Shown: positions 27,225-35,814, counted from the stretch's first letter. The stretch is DNA of 64,000 nt from JAHEFT01 sp963766195 (GCA_963766195.1 CAVXYY010000008.1:170806-234805), one strand, 5' to 3'. The notes: generated by a model not told the origin, from the sequence alone. Translations and numbers: made by a program.

Positions 27225-27968
27225 GTCCCCGGAGCCGACTGGCTCCGTACCTGCTCGCTCGTCAAACCGTAGCGCCGTTCCCTGGACTGGTACGTGGCAA
27301 TGGCTTGATCAAGTACTTCGGGGCTGAAGTCCGGCCACAGCACGGGTGTGAAATAAAATTCGGTATAAGCGCTTTGCCATAAAAGGAAATTGCTGATCCG
27401 CATTTCTCCACCTGACCGGATGAACAGATCGGGGTCTGATGTATCGCCCAGCATGACCTGGCTGGCGAAGTAAGCTTCATCGATCTGGTCCATCGTGATG
27501 CGGCCGCTTGCATAAGGCTTCAGCCGTCTTGCGTGCCGCGTTGACGATGTCCCACCTGCCGCCATAATTGGTAGCCACATTAAGTATCATGCGCCGGTTT
27601 CCGGCTGTCTGCGACTGTGCGGCGGTGATTTTTTGCTGCATTTCGGGTGTGAACGCGGCCAGGTCGCCGATAAACCGGATGCGTACACCGTTTTCATGCA
27701 ATTCCCGGGTTTCGCGGTCCAGCGCGCGCATGAAAAGGTCCATCAGGCGGTCGACTTCTTTTTTTGGCCGGTTCCAGTTTTCGCTGGAAAAAGCAAAAAC
27801 GGTCAATTCGCTGACACCGGATTTTCCGGCGTGCCTGACGATTTTTCGCAGCGCTTTCAGCCCGGCTTTGTGGCCGAATGATCTCGGCCGGTTACGTTTC
27901 TTTGCCCAGCGACCATTGCCGTCCATCACGATGGCGACATGAGCCGGAATCTCCGCGGTGCTGGTCAT
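27221..27968 (-). CDS. uppS: Undecaprenyl diphosphate synthase (one frameshift)
   Basis: UppS elongates farnesyl diphosphate with eight isopentenyl units to C55-PP, the lipid carrier for peptidoglycan and O-antigen. The catalytic Asp16 is in VAIVMDGNGRWAKKR. FAFSSENWNRPKKEV and DPDLFIRSGGEMRISNFLLW are also conserved; the latter follows a frame change near 27,505-27,515 (AEALCKRPHHDG versus YASGRITMDQIDE). Full length is about 249 residues, as expected. The gene is placed between frr and cdsA in the classical order. Confidence 0.92.
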
Positions 27969-28018
27969 GCCTCGATTCCCCCTTTTGGGATGGATATCAA
28001 ACGGGCTCGAACGTCAGA

Positions 28019-28576
28019 TCAGAACTCAAGAAGTTCCTTTTCCTTTTCGGCTACGATCTCATCGACTTTGCTGACGGCCACGTCGGTCACGCTCTGAATG
28101 TCCTGCTCGGCTCTGCGCTCGTCATCTTCGGAAATTGCCTTGTCTTTCAGCAGTTCCTTGATGCCATGATTTGCGTCGCGCCGGATATTCCGGATGGCAA
28201 TCTTGGCGTTCTCACCTTCGTGGTGCACAACCTTGCCCAACTCCCGGCGGCGCTCTTCAGTCAGCGGGGGCAGGGGAATCCGGATAACCTGCCCTGCGGT
28301 CGTGGGGTTGAGCCCCAGGTCAGAGGTCAGGATGGCCTTTTCGATCAGTTTCACCAACGATTTGTCCCAGGGTGTAACCGCCAGCGTGCGCGCGTCTTCT
28401 ACCGTAACGCTGGCCGCCTGGCCAATCGGGACTTCATTGCCGTAGTACTCGACGTGAACGTGCTCAAGCAGGCTCGGGTGTGCCCGGCCGGTCCTGATTT
28501 TTGCCAGTTCATGGCGCAGGGCTTCAAGGCTTTTGTTCATGCGGGTCCGGGTGTCATTTTTAATTTCAGAGAGCAT
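28019..28576 (-). CDS. frr: Ribosome recycling factor
   Basis: RRF, together with EF-G, splits the post-termination ribosome. The 185-residue protein shows the family features: a long helical hairpin, KIRTGRAHPSLLEHVHVEYYG at the N-terminal side and PPLTEERRRELGKVV in the linker, with the C-terminal three-helix bundle ending AEKEKELLEF. It is complete and lies between pyrH and uppS with short spacers. A purine-rich AGGAGA about eight bases before the ATG serves as ribosome-binding site. Confidence 0.97.
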   Translation of the reverse strand: MLSEIKNDTRTRMNKSLEALRHELAKIRTGRAHPSLLEHVHVEYYGNEVPIGQAASVTVEDARTLAVTPWDKSLVKLIEKAILTSDLGLNPTTAGQVIRIPLPPLTEERRRELGKVVHHEGENAKIAIRNIRRDANHGIKELLKDKAISEDDERRAEQDIQSVTDVAVSKVDEIVAEKEKELLEF

Positions 28577-28614
28577 GAAATTCTCCTGTCAGGGGAATGG
28601 TTAATTGAAAGGGA

Positions 28615-29328
28615 TCAGGAAACCAGGGTACCGATGGACTCACCCTTCATGATCCGGACCAGGTTACCTTCGCCGAAAACGTTGAACACGCGAATGGGCA
28701 TACCCTGGCCTCGGCAGAGAACAATGGCGTTTGCGTCCATCACGCCCAGTTTGCTTTCAAGGACCTGGTCGTATCCCAGTTGGTCGAATCGAACCGCAGC
28801 CGGGTCTTTTACCGGATCAGCGGAGTAGACGCCGTCGACCTTGGTTGCCTTGAGGACGATGTCCGCACCGATTTCGATCGCGCGAAGCGCGGCAGCGGTG
28901 TCCGTGGTGAAAAAGGGATTTCCCGTGCCGCCCGCGCAGATGACGATACGGCCTTTTTCCAGGTGCCGGACAGCCCGGCGGCGAATATAGTCTTCGCAAA
29001 CGTCGTGGACCGAAATGGCCGACATCACGCGCGCATCCGCGTTGATGCTTTCCAGGGCATCCTGTAAAGCCAGCGAATTCATAACGGTGGCAAGCATGCC
29101 CATGTGGTCACCGGTAATCCGGTCGATTCCGGACTGGGCCAAACCCGCGCCACGGAAAATATTACCACCGCCAATGACCACGGCGACCTGGATTCCCAGC
29201 TGGGTGACGTCTTTAATCTCGACAGCGATCCGGTGGATGATCTCCGGATCGATGCCATAATCTTCTTTGCCCAGCAGCGCTTCGCCGCTGAGTTTCAGGA
29301 GGATTCTCTGGAAGGCTTCTTCAGCCAC
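28615..29328 (-). CDS. pyrH: UMP kinase
   Basis: PyrH phosphorylates UMP to UDP and, unlike most nucleotide kinases, belongs to the amino-acid-kinase fold; it is usually activated by GTP and inhibited by UTP. The 237-residue protein has LLKLSGEALLG, VVIGGGNIFRGA, GDHMGMLATVMNSLAL, AGGTGNPFFTTDTAA and KATKVDGVYSADP, all canonical. Translation starts at GTG 29328, overlapping the tsf stop (GGTGGCTGA), so it is coupled to tsf. Confidence 0.97.
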   Translation of the reverse strand: MAEEAFQRILLKLSGEALLGKEDYGIDPEIIHRIAVEIKDVTQLGIQVAVVIGGGNIFRGAGLAQSGIDRITGDHMGMLATVMNSLALQDALESINADARVMSAISVHDVCEDYIRRRAVRHLEKGRIVICAGGTGNPFFTTDTAAALRAIEIGADIVLKATKVDGVYSADPVKDPAAVRFDQLGYDQVLESKLGVMDANAIVLCRGQGMPIRVFNVFGEGNLVRIMKGESIGTLVS

Positions 29329-30196
29329 CTGATACCTGTTGCATTACTTCTTCCGCAAAGTTTTCCTGCTTTTTCTCAATGCCTTCGCCAACTGCGATCC
29401 GGTCGAAACCGTTGACGCTGGCGCCGGCCTGTTTGAGCAGTTGCTCCACCGTGATATCGCCGTCCTTTACAAAAGGCTGCCCGAGAAGTGTGATGCCTGA
29501 AAGATGTTTGCGCAAGCGCCCCTCAACCATTTTTTCGATGATTTCCGCGGGCTTGCCACTGCCCTGGGCCTGTGCAATCAGGATTTCCTTTTCGTGGGCA
29601 ACGGTATCGGACGGCACGTCATCGGCAGAGACAAATTCGGGATTCAGTGCGGCAATGTGCATGGCCAGATCGCGTGCAAGTTCTTCGTCACCGCCCGAGA
29701 GGTTAACCAGGACTCCGATTTTTCCGCCGTGGACATAAGCGCCCAGCGTTCCATCGGTGGACGCCTGTACAAAGCGGCGAACCTGGATGTTTTCACCAAT
29801 CTTGCTGATCAGCGCCTGGCGCGCTTCTTCAACACTATCGGCACCTATGCGGGTGAGCATCAGCGCATCGACATCGGACGGCGCATCATTGAGTACATTT
29901 TCCGCAACCGCGGATGCGAACGCATTGAAGCTTTCGTCCTTGGCTACGAAATCAGTTTCACAATTGACTTCAACCATCACAGCCTGCTTGCCGTCAGCGG
30001 AAATCGCCAGGGCGATCTTGCCTTCAGCCGCGACGCGGCTCGCTTTCTTGTCGGCCTGGGCGAGACCTGATATCCGCAGTGTTTCGATCGCAGCTTCCAT
30101 GTCACCACTGGTTTCCACCAGTGCCTTTTTGCATTCCATCATTCCTGCGCCGGTCCGTTCACGCAGTTCTTTTACCATTGCAGCTGTTACCGCCAT
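29321..30196 (-). CDS. tsf: Elongation factor Ts
   Basis: EF-Ts is the guanine nucleotide exchange factor of EF-Tu. The protein of about 291 residues contains the signatures LRERTGAGMMECKKAL and VEVNCETDFVAKDESF, and the TDFV loop that contacts EF-Tu. The start is set at 30196 (MAVTAAMVKELRE) because it follows an AGAGGAATAT-type ribosome-binding site and matches the family start; the frame itself opens nine codons earlier. It is 44 bp downstream of rpsB, the standard rpsB-tsf operon. Confidence 0.96.
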   Translation of the reverse strand: MAVTAAMVKELRERTGAGMMECKKALVETSGDMEAAIETLRISGLAQADKKASRVAAEGKIALAISADGKQAVMVEVNCETDFVAKDESFNAFASAVAENVLNDAPSDVDALMLTRIGADSVEEARQALISKIGENIQVRRFVQASTDGTLGAYVHGGKIGVLVNLSGGDEELARDLAMHIAALNPEFVSADDVPSDTVAHEKEILIAQAQGSGKPAEIIEKMVEGRLRKHLSGITLLGQPFVKDGDITVEQLLKQAGASVNGFDRIAVGEGIEKKQENFAEEVMQQVSGG

Positions 30197-30240
30197 GAGA
30201 TATTCCTCTTTTTCAATTTCCAATTTAAACCAGTGTCAAT

Positions 30241-31386
30241 TCAGTCTTCGGCCTTCTTCGCAGCTGCTTTCTTGGCGACCTTCTTTTTCGCGGTCTTTTT
30301 CTTCGCGACTTTCTTTTTCACTGCGGTCTTGGCTTCAGCTTTCGACAACGGGCTCTTCAACAACGGCCTCTTCAGCAGCTTCGACAACGACCTCTTCAAC
30401 GACGGCCTCCTCAGCGCTTCAGTAGCTTCGGCAACGGCCTCTTCAACCACGGCCTCTTCAGCAGCTTCGGCAACGGCCTCTTCAACGACGGCCTCTTCAG
30501 CAGCTTCGGCAACCGGCTCTTCAGCGGCGGCAGCGGCTTCTTCAACCGGCGCTTTCGGCGGCGCTTTCCGGGTAACGACTTTCTTGGCTACCTTGGCGCG
30601 CCCGGCTTTCTTGTCTTCGGGTTTTGCCTTGGCGGCTTTGCGCTTGATCGGATTTCCTTCTTCATCCAGTTCGACGAATTCGTCATCGACTTCCATCTGC
30701 GGCGCAGACGCGCGGCCTTCCAGTACCGCATCAGCGATCAATTCCGCGTAAAGGCGGATCGAGCGAATGGCGTCGTCGTTGCCCGGGATGACATAGTCGA
30801 TATTATCCGGGGAGCAGTTGGTGTCGACGATGGCAATGACGGGGATGCCCAGGATCCGGGCTTCCTTGACCGCGATATCCTCGTGGCTGACATCCACGAC
30901 GAACAGGGCGTCAGGCAGGTGCTTCATGTCCTTGATACCACCCAGGCTGCGCTCCAGTTTGTCGCGCTCACGGGTCAGTTGCAGGATTTCTTTCTTCACC
31001 AGGCGCTGCATCGTGCCGTCTTCCTGTATGCCTTCCAGGTGCTTCAGCCGTTTGACCGAATCACGGATGGTGCGGTAGTTGGTCAGCATTCCACCCAGCC
31101 AGCGGTGGGATACGTATGGCATTCCGCAGCGTTGAGCTTCTTCGGCGATCGAGGCGCTGGCGGCGCGCTTGGTGCCGACAAACATGATGGAACCGCGTTT
31201 CGAAGCGATCTTGCTGACGAAATTCGTGGCATCGATCATCATCGGAAGTGATTTTTCAAGATTGATGATGTGAATCTTGCCGCGGGCCCCGAAAATATAG
31301 GGAGCCATCTTGGGATTCCAGTAGCGGGTCTGGTGACCGAAATGCACGCCGGCTTCAAGCATCTGGCGCATGGTGACGTTAGCCAT
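30241..31386 (-). CDS. rpsB: 30S ribosomal protein S2 with long acidic-then-basic C-terminal tail
   Basis: The first about 240 residues are standard S2: MRQMLEAGVHFGHQTRYWNPKM, HRWLGGMLTN, PDALFVVDVSHEDIAVKEA. A tail of about 140 residues follows. It begins with Lys-rich sequence, then Ala/Glu repeats (AEEAVVEEAVAEA) and finishes with histone-H1-like KKKVAKKKTAKKKVAKKAAA. Between roughly 30,341 and 30,416 the frame gives basic residues (RRPSLKRSLSKLLKRP). Restoring one base near 30,415 and removing one near 30,341 turns this into more Glu/Ala repeats, so two compensating errors are likely. AAAGGA precedes the ATG. Confidence 0.95.
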   Translation of the reverse strand: MANVTMRQMLEAGVHFGHQTRYWNPKMAPYIFGARGKIHIINLEKSLPMMIDATNFVSKIASKRGSIMFVGTKRAASASIAEEAQRCGMPYVSHRWLGGMLTNYRTIRDSVKRLKHLEGIQEDGTMQRLVKKEILQLTRERDKLERSLGGIKDMKHLPDALFVVDVSHEDIAVKEARILGIPVIAIVDTNCSPDNIDYVIPGNDDAIRSIRLYAELIADAVLEGRASAPQMEVDDEFVELDEEGNPIKRKAAKAKPEDKKAGRAKVAKKVVTRKAPPKAPVEEAAAAAEEPVAEAAEEAVVEEAVAEAAEEAVVEEAVAEATEALRRPSLKRSLSKLLKRPLLKSPLSKAEAKTAVKKKVAKKKTAKKKVAKKAAAKKAED

Positions 31387-31973
31387 TTAGTATGTCCTTT
31401 AAATAACAGGAAAACCTGCAGCGGCCTTCTAAGGTTCCAGGCTGCGGTAATCCGGGGTTGATCCTCCACACACCCGTTACAGAGACCCTCTTTGATCAAG
31501 GGCACCCCTCTGAACCGTTGCGGTGCGTGTGCGTATTTGATGTGTAGTCCATGCCTCAAGCGGCCGTATGACACACCTTTTTTCGTTCCGGCCGGAAGCG
31601 GTCAGAACAGCCGGGGAAATGTACCAGAAACCGGGCCGGGTAGCAACATCCCACCCGGGGGCAGGGCATTCAGGGCGCGTTTTGAGTCATTGAACTGACA
31701 TAATTTGTCAGAAATTCGGCAGTCTTTGAGTGAAATAAATTCGAGTGAGTTTAAAGTTATTGATAAATAATGGAATAAAGTTATCCACGTGTTTTTGGTA
31801 CGAATTCTGCATGTATAGGGGTGTACGGCGAATATGATGCTTGCCTGACACAGTGATTGCCTTTATGTGACTAGGATTCATCATGACCTGCTGCAAGAGG
31901 CGCCAGGTTTTGGTCAGAAGGCGGCACACGGAATAGTGCCATGAAGTTTCAAAGTAACAAGGAGGTTACTGCA
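31387..31973. other. Intergenic region: rpsB leader and AT-rich stretch
   Basis: The first about 200 bp should hold the rpsB promoter and leader on the minus strand; no promoter is clear enough to mark. Position 31695-31711 is a perfect inverted repeat, CTGACA-TAATT-TGTCAG, a possible operator. The AT-rich zone 31720-31830 includes TTATCCACG (31781-31789), one base from a DnaA box. No gene is supported here; a 73-codon minus frame at 31708-31929 lacks any recognisable feature. Confidence 0.5.
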
Positions 31974-32078
31974 ATGATCAACACGATCATCCAACTCATC
32001 CGCAGCGACTGCTGCACGTTCAAATCGAAAACCCGAGCAATTCCGCCACCTCTGATCGAGGGCGGCGGCACGGGATGA
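31974..32078 (+). CDS. Possible 34-residue small protein with strong Shine-Dalgarno
   Basis: ATG 31974 is preceded, eight bases away, by AAGGAGGT (31959-31966), a near-perfect anti-16S complement, the best ribosome-binding site noticed in the window. The frame encodes MINTIIQLIRSDCCTF followed by KSKTRAIPPPLIEGGGTG and stops at TGA 32076-32078. An in-frame ATG at 31941 would add 11 residues but has no good ribosome-binding site. A hairpin with a short T-run lies 20 bp after the stop. I do not recognise the peptide: it has a short hydrophobic start, a Cys-Cys pair and a Pro/Gly-rich end. A leader peptide or a small regulatory or metal-binding protein are possibilities. Coding status is unproven. 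Confidence 0.45.
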   Translation: MINTIIQLIRSDCCTFKSKTRAIPPPLIEGGGTG

Positions 32079-32098
32079 TTTAAACAGTTCGATCAAGG

Positions 32099-32122
32099 AG
32101 CCAGCCCTCCCTGGCTGTTTTT
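32099..32122 (+). terminator. Short hairpin with T-run after small ORF
   Basis: AGCCAG (32099-32104) and CTGGCT (32111-32116) enclose CCCTCC and are followed by GTTTTT. The stem is only six pairs but G+C rich, so it is a plausible weak or attenuator-type terminator. Confidence 0.6.
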
Positions 32123-32127
32123 GCAGG

Positions 32128-32287
32128 CACTTCGCAACTCGCCACTCTATCGCGAAGTGATTTTGGCTCCTGAGGGTTCGCCTCTCACATTCCCTGTGCC
32201 GGCGGGCCCGAAGCGAGACATCCCGAACTCCCTTCTTATCGGGATGTTTGGAAGCCGGGAGAGCTGCTACTCCCGGCTTCTTTTTAT
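32128..32287 (+). ncRNA. Structured region ending in a strong terminator; candidate small RNA or mRNA tail
   Basis: Three perfect hairpins follow one another: CACTTCGC/GCGAAGTG (32128-32135 with 32152-32159), CATCCCGA/TCGGGATG (32219-32226 with 32239-32246) and the 11-bp stem GAAGCCGGGAG/CTCCCGGCTTC (32251-32261 with 32270-32280) with a TTTTTATTT tail. No convincing frame runs through it. It may be the 3' part of the small-ORF transcript or a separate RNA. It does not match 6S, tmRNA, RNase P or SRP RNA as I know them. Confidence 0.4.
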
Positions 32288-32289
32288 TT
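32251..32289 (+). terminator. Strong rho-independent terminator
   Basis: An 11-bp perfect stem (32251-32261 with 32270-32280) with an eight-base loop is followed by TTTTTATTT. It separates the small-ORF/structured region from the tyrosine catabolic operon. Confidence 0.85.
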
Positions 32290-32462
32290 ACTGCTCTGGT
32301 ATTCGTGTAACACACCGCAAACGCCGGCACAGCGGCACTTCTTTCGGCTGCGCCGAAAACCGTCCCACTGCACCGTCTGTCGCTTGCTGCAAAGTGAGCC
32401 TTCGCAGTTCATTTGCTGCGCTGAACGCTGCCCGTCCTTCGGTAGCTGTTTGCTTTTCGTCT

Positions 32463-32468
32463 TATAAT
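32463..32468 (+). promoter_or_regulatory. Consensus -10 box upstream of hmgA
   Basis: TATAAT at 32463-32468 lies 32 bp before the hmgA start, the expected place for an operon promoter. No good -35 is at 17 bp, so an activator may be needed. Confidence 0.5.
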
Positions 32469-32500
32469 GATTGACTGCAATCTGAAGCGGAAACCCGACT

Positions 32501-33631
32501 ATGGCCCGAAACTGGATTTCATTTCCCCGAATCGAAGGCGAGACCTCCAGGCAGGCGCATTGCGACCTGCCGGCCGGCAGTTATGAGCGCGAACTGGGCC
32601 GGGAGGGCTTTTTCGGCCCGGCGACCCACATGTATCACCGGCACCCGCCGACCGACTGGATTCGCTTCGAGGGTGATTTGAGGCCCCGCGCATTCGACAC
32701 GAACCGGCTGGGAGTATTTGGCTCCAGTCCCTGGGAAGCTTATGGCTTGCTGCAAAACGCGCATGTCAAAATACGCTCCTGGGGTATGCAGGACTCCATG
32801 GACCAGCTGGCGCGCAACGCCGATGGTGACGAGTTGCTGTTTGTCCACCAGGGATCAGGCCACCTGTTTTGTGATTATGGTCACCTGGATGTTCGGGAAG
32901 GCGACTACATTGTCATACCGCGCAGCACGATGTGGCGCCTGGAATCCCGGGAACCCATGCAGTTGCTGATGATCGAGGCAACCGGCGGCAGTTACTCGCT
33001 GCCCGACAAGGGTATGCTGGGCCCGCACGCGATTTTTGACCCGGCGGTGCTCGACACGCCGGTGATCGATGAACGGTTCATTGCGCAACAGGACGAAACC
33101 GAATGGGAAATCCTGGTCAAGGCGCGGGGCAAAATCAGCAGGATCGTTTACCCGTTCAACCCCCTGGACGCGATGGGCTGGAAGGGGGATCTGGCCCCGG
33201 TGCGGGTTAACTGGCGCGATATTCGCCCGGTATTGAGCGACCGGTATCACTTGCCACCGTCGGCGCACACGACGTTTGTCGCCAATCGTTTCGTGGTTTG
33301 CACGTTCGCCCCTCGACCCTTTGAAACCGACCCCGGAGCCCTGAAAGTACCGTTTTTCCACAATAACGACGATTATGACGAAGTGATTTTCTACCACCAG
33401 GGCGAGTTCTTCAGCCGGGACAATATTCATCCGGGTATGATGACCCACCACCCGTTTGGGTTTACCCACGGGCCCCATCCCAAGGCGCTGAAAAATGCCT
33501 TTGAACAGAAATCGAGGGGCACGGACGAAGTGGCCGTTATGATCGATACCCGCGATTCGCTCGAAATTGACGAACGCGCCGCGGCGATTGAGTGGGAAGG
33601 GTATGCTGATTCCTGGAACACCGCCAGGTGA
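32501..33631 (+). CDS. hmgA: Homogentisate 1,2-dioxygenase
   Basis: This iron enzyme opens the ring of homogentisate to 4-maleylacetoacetate in phenylalanine/tyrosine degradation. The 376-residue protein is a cupin with HQGSGHLFCDYGHLDVREGD in the N-terminal half. The metal region follows, with HNNDDYDEVIFYHQGEF and MMTHHPFGFTHGPHPKAL supplying His and Glu ligands. Its length is between the long fungal/animal type (about 440) and shorter bacterial forms. The next two genes encode the last two enzymes of the same pathway, which makes the assignment firm. A weak purine-rich ribosome-binding site (GAAGCGGAAA) precedes the ATG. Confidence 0.92.
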   Translation: MARNWISFPRIEGETSRQAHCDLPAGSYERELGREGFFGPATHMYHRHPPTDWIRFEGDLRPRAFDTNRLGVFGSSPWEAYGLLQNAHVKIRSWGMQDSMDQLARNADGDELLFVHQGSGHLFCDYGHLDVREGDYIVIPRSTMWRLESREPMQLLMIEATGGSYSLPDKGMLGPHAIFDPAVLDTPVIDERFIAQQDETEWEILVKARGKISRIVYPFNPLDAMGWKGDLAPVRVNWRDIRPVLSDRYHLPPSAHTTFVANRFVVCTFAPRPFETDPGALKVPFFHNNDDYDEVIFYHQGEFFSRDNIHPGMMTHHPFGFTHGPHPKALKNAFEQKSRGTDEVAVMIDTRDSLEIDERAAAIEWEGYADSWNTAR

Positions 33632-33677
33632 AACGGACTGGTGCACTGAACAGTACACTTGCAACAGGAGCTGAACA

Positions 33678-34664
33678 TTGAAACTGGCATCACTGAAAAG
33701 AGGCGGCCGTGATGGCACGCTGGTCGTTGTAAACCGGGCGCTGACTCATTTTGTCGCAGTTCCCGACATCGCCGACACGCTGCAACACGCGCTGGATGAC
33801 TGGCCCAAAGCAGCGCCACGTCTCAATGCTGTTTCCGAAGCATTGAACCTGGGGCATTGCGAAGTATCGGATACGCTGGATTTCACGACGCTGGCCTCAC
33901 CCCTGCCGCGGGCTTACGAGTTCGTGGACGGCAGCGCCTATCTGCCGCATGTCGAACGTGTGCGGCGCGCCCGCGGCGCAGAGGTTCCGGCGTCGTTTTA
34001 CGAAGACCCCTTGATGTACCAGGCCACATCGGCCGGGTTCCTGGGACCGAGGGATCCCGTTTCCGTTGTCAGCGAGGAATACGGCATCGATTTCGAGGCT
34101 GAAGTGGTTGTTGTGACGGACGATGTTCCGATGGCGGTCAGTGCGGAGCAGGCGGCCGATCACATCCAGCTGGTGGGGTTGATTAACGATGTGAGCCTGC
34201 GCAACCTGATTCCGGGAGAGCTTGCCAAGGGTTTCGGTTTTCTGCAGTCAAAGCCGCGATCCGCGCTGTCGCCCGTGCTGGTGACCCCCGATGAACTGGG
34301 CGAGGCCTGGCAGGATACCGTGTTGCACCTGCCGCTGCGTTCCTGGCTGAACGGCGAGCGGTTCGGTGAGCCGGAAGCAGGCGTTGACATGCAATTCAAC
34401 TTTGCCCGCCTGGTGGCGCATGCCGCGAAAACGCGGCCGCTCGCTGCCGGCACCATCGTTGGTTCGGGAACCGTGGCGAATGAGGACGAAAGCAAGGGAG
34501 CGTCCTGTCTCGCTGAAATCCGGATGCTGGAAATAATCGCCAACGGCAAACCGCAGACCCCCTTCATGAAATTTGGCGATTCGATCCGCATCGAAATGCT
34601 GGATGCCCAGGGAACTTCGATATTCGGGGCCATTGAACAGGTGATCGAACCTTATGGCGGATAA
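33678..34664 (+). CDS. fahA: Fumarylacetoacetate hydrolase family protein (fumarylacetoacetase)
   Basis: It splits fumarylacetoacetate into fumarate and acetoacetate. The 328-residue protein has the FAH fold with PLPRAYEFVDGSAYLPHV near the N-terminus and the metal-binding acidic residues around SEEYGIDFEAEVVVVTDDVP. The loops LVGLINDVSLRNLIPGELAKG and GTIVGSGTVANEDES are the family pattern. An AGGAGC ribosome-binding site lies ten bases before the start. The stop overlaps maiA by 11 bases, which couples the two. The proposed reaction follows from the family and from placement between hmgA and maiA. Confidence 0.92.
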   Translation: MKLASLKRGGRDGTLVVVNRALTHFVAVPDIADTLQHALDDWPKAAPRLNAVSEALNLGHCEVSDTLDFTTLASPLPRAYEFVDGSAYLPHVERVRRARGAEVPASFYEDPLMYQATSAGFLGPRDPVSVVSEEYGIDFEAEVVVVTDDVPMAVSAEQAADHIQLVGLINDVSLRNLIPGELAKGFGFLQSKPRSALSPVLVTPDELGEAWQDTVLHLPLRSWLNGERFGEPEAGVDMQFNFARLVAHAAKTRPLAAGTIVGSGTVANEDESKGASCLAEIRMLEIIANGKPQTPFMKFGDSIRIEMLDAQGTSIFGAIEQVIEPYGG

Positions 34665-35322
34665 ACAGGCGAATGACGTTCTTCTTTACGGATACTGGAG
34701 GAGTTCATCGGCGTACCGCGTCCGGATTGCGCTGAACCTGAAGGAAATCGGGTACCGGCAGGATTTCATCCACCTGGCCCGGGACGGAGGCGAGCAGAAC
34801 TCGCCCGGCTACCGCGCAATCAACCCGCTGGGGCTTGTCCCCGCGCTGGTACATAAACAGAACACCATCGTTCAGTCGATGGCCATATGCGAATACCTGG
34901 AAGAGGTTTTCACCGCTCACCCCCTGTTGCCAAGTGATCCCGCCGGACGGGCGCGCGTGCGAAGCATTGCGCAGTCGATTGCCAGTGAAATCCAGCCGCT
35001 GAACAACCTGGGGGTCTTGAATTACCTCAGGGACGGGATGCACCAGGATGAAGCGGCCATCAGCGACTGGTATACACGCTGGATTGACCGGGGCTTTTCT
35101 GCCGTCGAATCCTGGCTGTCCGCTCCCGGCAGCGGACTCTATTGCCATGGTGACGATCCTACACTGGCGGATTGCTTCCTGGTGCCGCAGGTTTACAACG
35201 CTGAACGGTTTTCCATCGACCTGGAGCCCTATCCGGCTATCCGGCGGATCGCCGGTCAATGCCGGTCTTTACCCGCGTTTGAACAGGCCGCGCCCGAAAA
35301 CCAGGCGGATGCCACCGGTTAA
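34654..35322 (+). CDS. maiA: Maleylacetoacetate isomerase (zeta-class glutathione transferase)
   Basis: MaiA isomerises 4-maleylacetoacetate to fumarylacetoacetate with glutathione. The 222-residue protein has the zeta-class signature SSSAYRVRIALNLK, where the serine pair activates glutathione. An NPLGLVPALVHKQNTIVQSMAICEYLEE segment carries the cis-Pro and glutathione-binding residues, and a helical C-terminal domain holds TLADCFLVPQVYNAERF. It ends the three-gene tyrosine operon. The length is typical and there is no break. Confidence 0.93.
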   Translation: MADKQANDVLLYGYWRSSSAYRVRIALNLKEIGYRQDFIHLARDGGEQNSPGYRAINPLGLVPALVHKQNTIVQSMAICEYLEEVFTAHPLLPSDPAGRARVRSIAQSIASEIQPLNNLGVLNYLRDGMHQDEAAISDWYTRWIDRGFSAVESWLSAPGSGLYCHGDDPTLADCFLVPQVYNAERFSIDLEPYPAIRRIAGQCRSLPAFEQAAPENQADATG

Positions 35323-35451
35323 TCAGACCCTTGCGATGGAATCACGGGGTGCTTTTTCAGTGCTCCGAAGCTTCCGGAACTCAAAAGGGGTTTAACTCGG
35401 ATGCCCGCATGCGTCATAATCACTTGTTGAATCTTTGAAACTTGCGAAGCC

Positions 35452-35814
35452 ATGCGAAAAACAGCCATTGTCCTTTTTACCTTGCTCCTGGCGGCCTGTG
35501 CTGCACCCAAGCCTGCTCCGGATGCGTTCGTTGATGCCGAACAGGCCATTAACGCCGCCGTCGAGGCTGGAGCGGAAGAACACTCGCCGGTTGAACTGCG
35601 GTTTGCGCGGGAAAAACTGGCTGAGGCCCGGAAAGGCATGGAGGTCAGGCAGTACGACAAATCTTTCTACCTGATCGAACAGTCGGAAATAAACTCCGAA
35701 CTGGCGATCGCAAAATCACGGGCCGCCGTGATGCGAGGCAAGGTCGCAGATCTGACGCGCGAAAATGAAATCCTCCGCGAGGAATTCGAGTCCACCTACG
35801 GGGGGGATTTCTGA
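35452..35814 (+). CDS. DUF4398-type envelope lipoprotein
   Basis: The 120-residue protein has a lipoprotein signal (TAIVLFTLLLAACAAP, lipidated Cys16) and a helical domain with a DAEQAINAAVEAGAEEHSP repeat-like start, then LRFAREKLAEARKGM. This matches DUF4398, a two-helix hairpin often found before OmpA domains. It overlaps the following OmpA-type gene by one base (the A of TGATG-like junction), so the two are an operon. It probably sits in the outer membrane or periplasm and pairs with the next protein; its function is not known. Confidence 0.8.
   Translation: MRKTAIVLFTLLLAACAAPKPAPDAFVDAEQAINAAVEAGAEEHSPVELRFAREKLAEARKGMEVRQYDKSFYLIEQSEINSELAIAKSRAAVMRGKVADLTRENEILREEFESTYGGDF

Noticed and set aside
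30341..30416. Basic insert in the S2 tail as a new domain
   Set aside because: One base added and one removed turn it into the same Glu/Ala repeat as its flanks.
31700..31800. Replication origin
   Set aside because: Only one DnaA-like box, no dnaA/dnaN/gidA neighbours and no repeated boxes.
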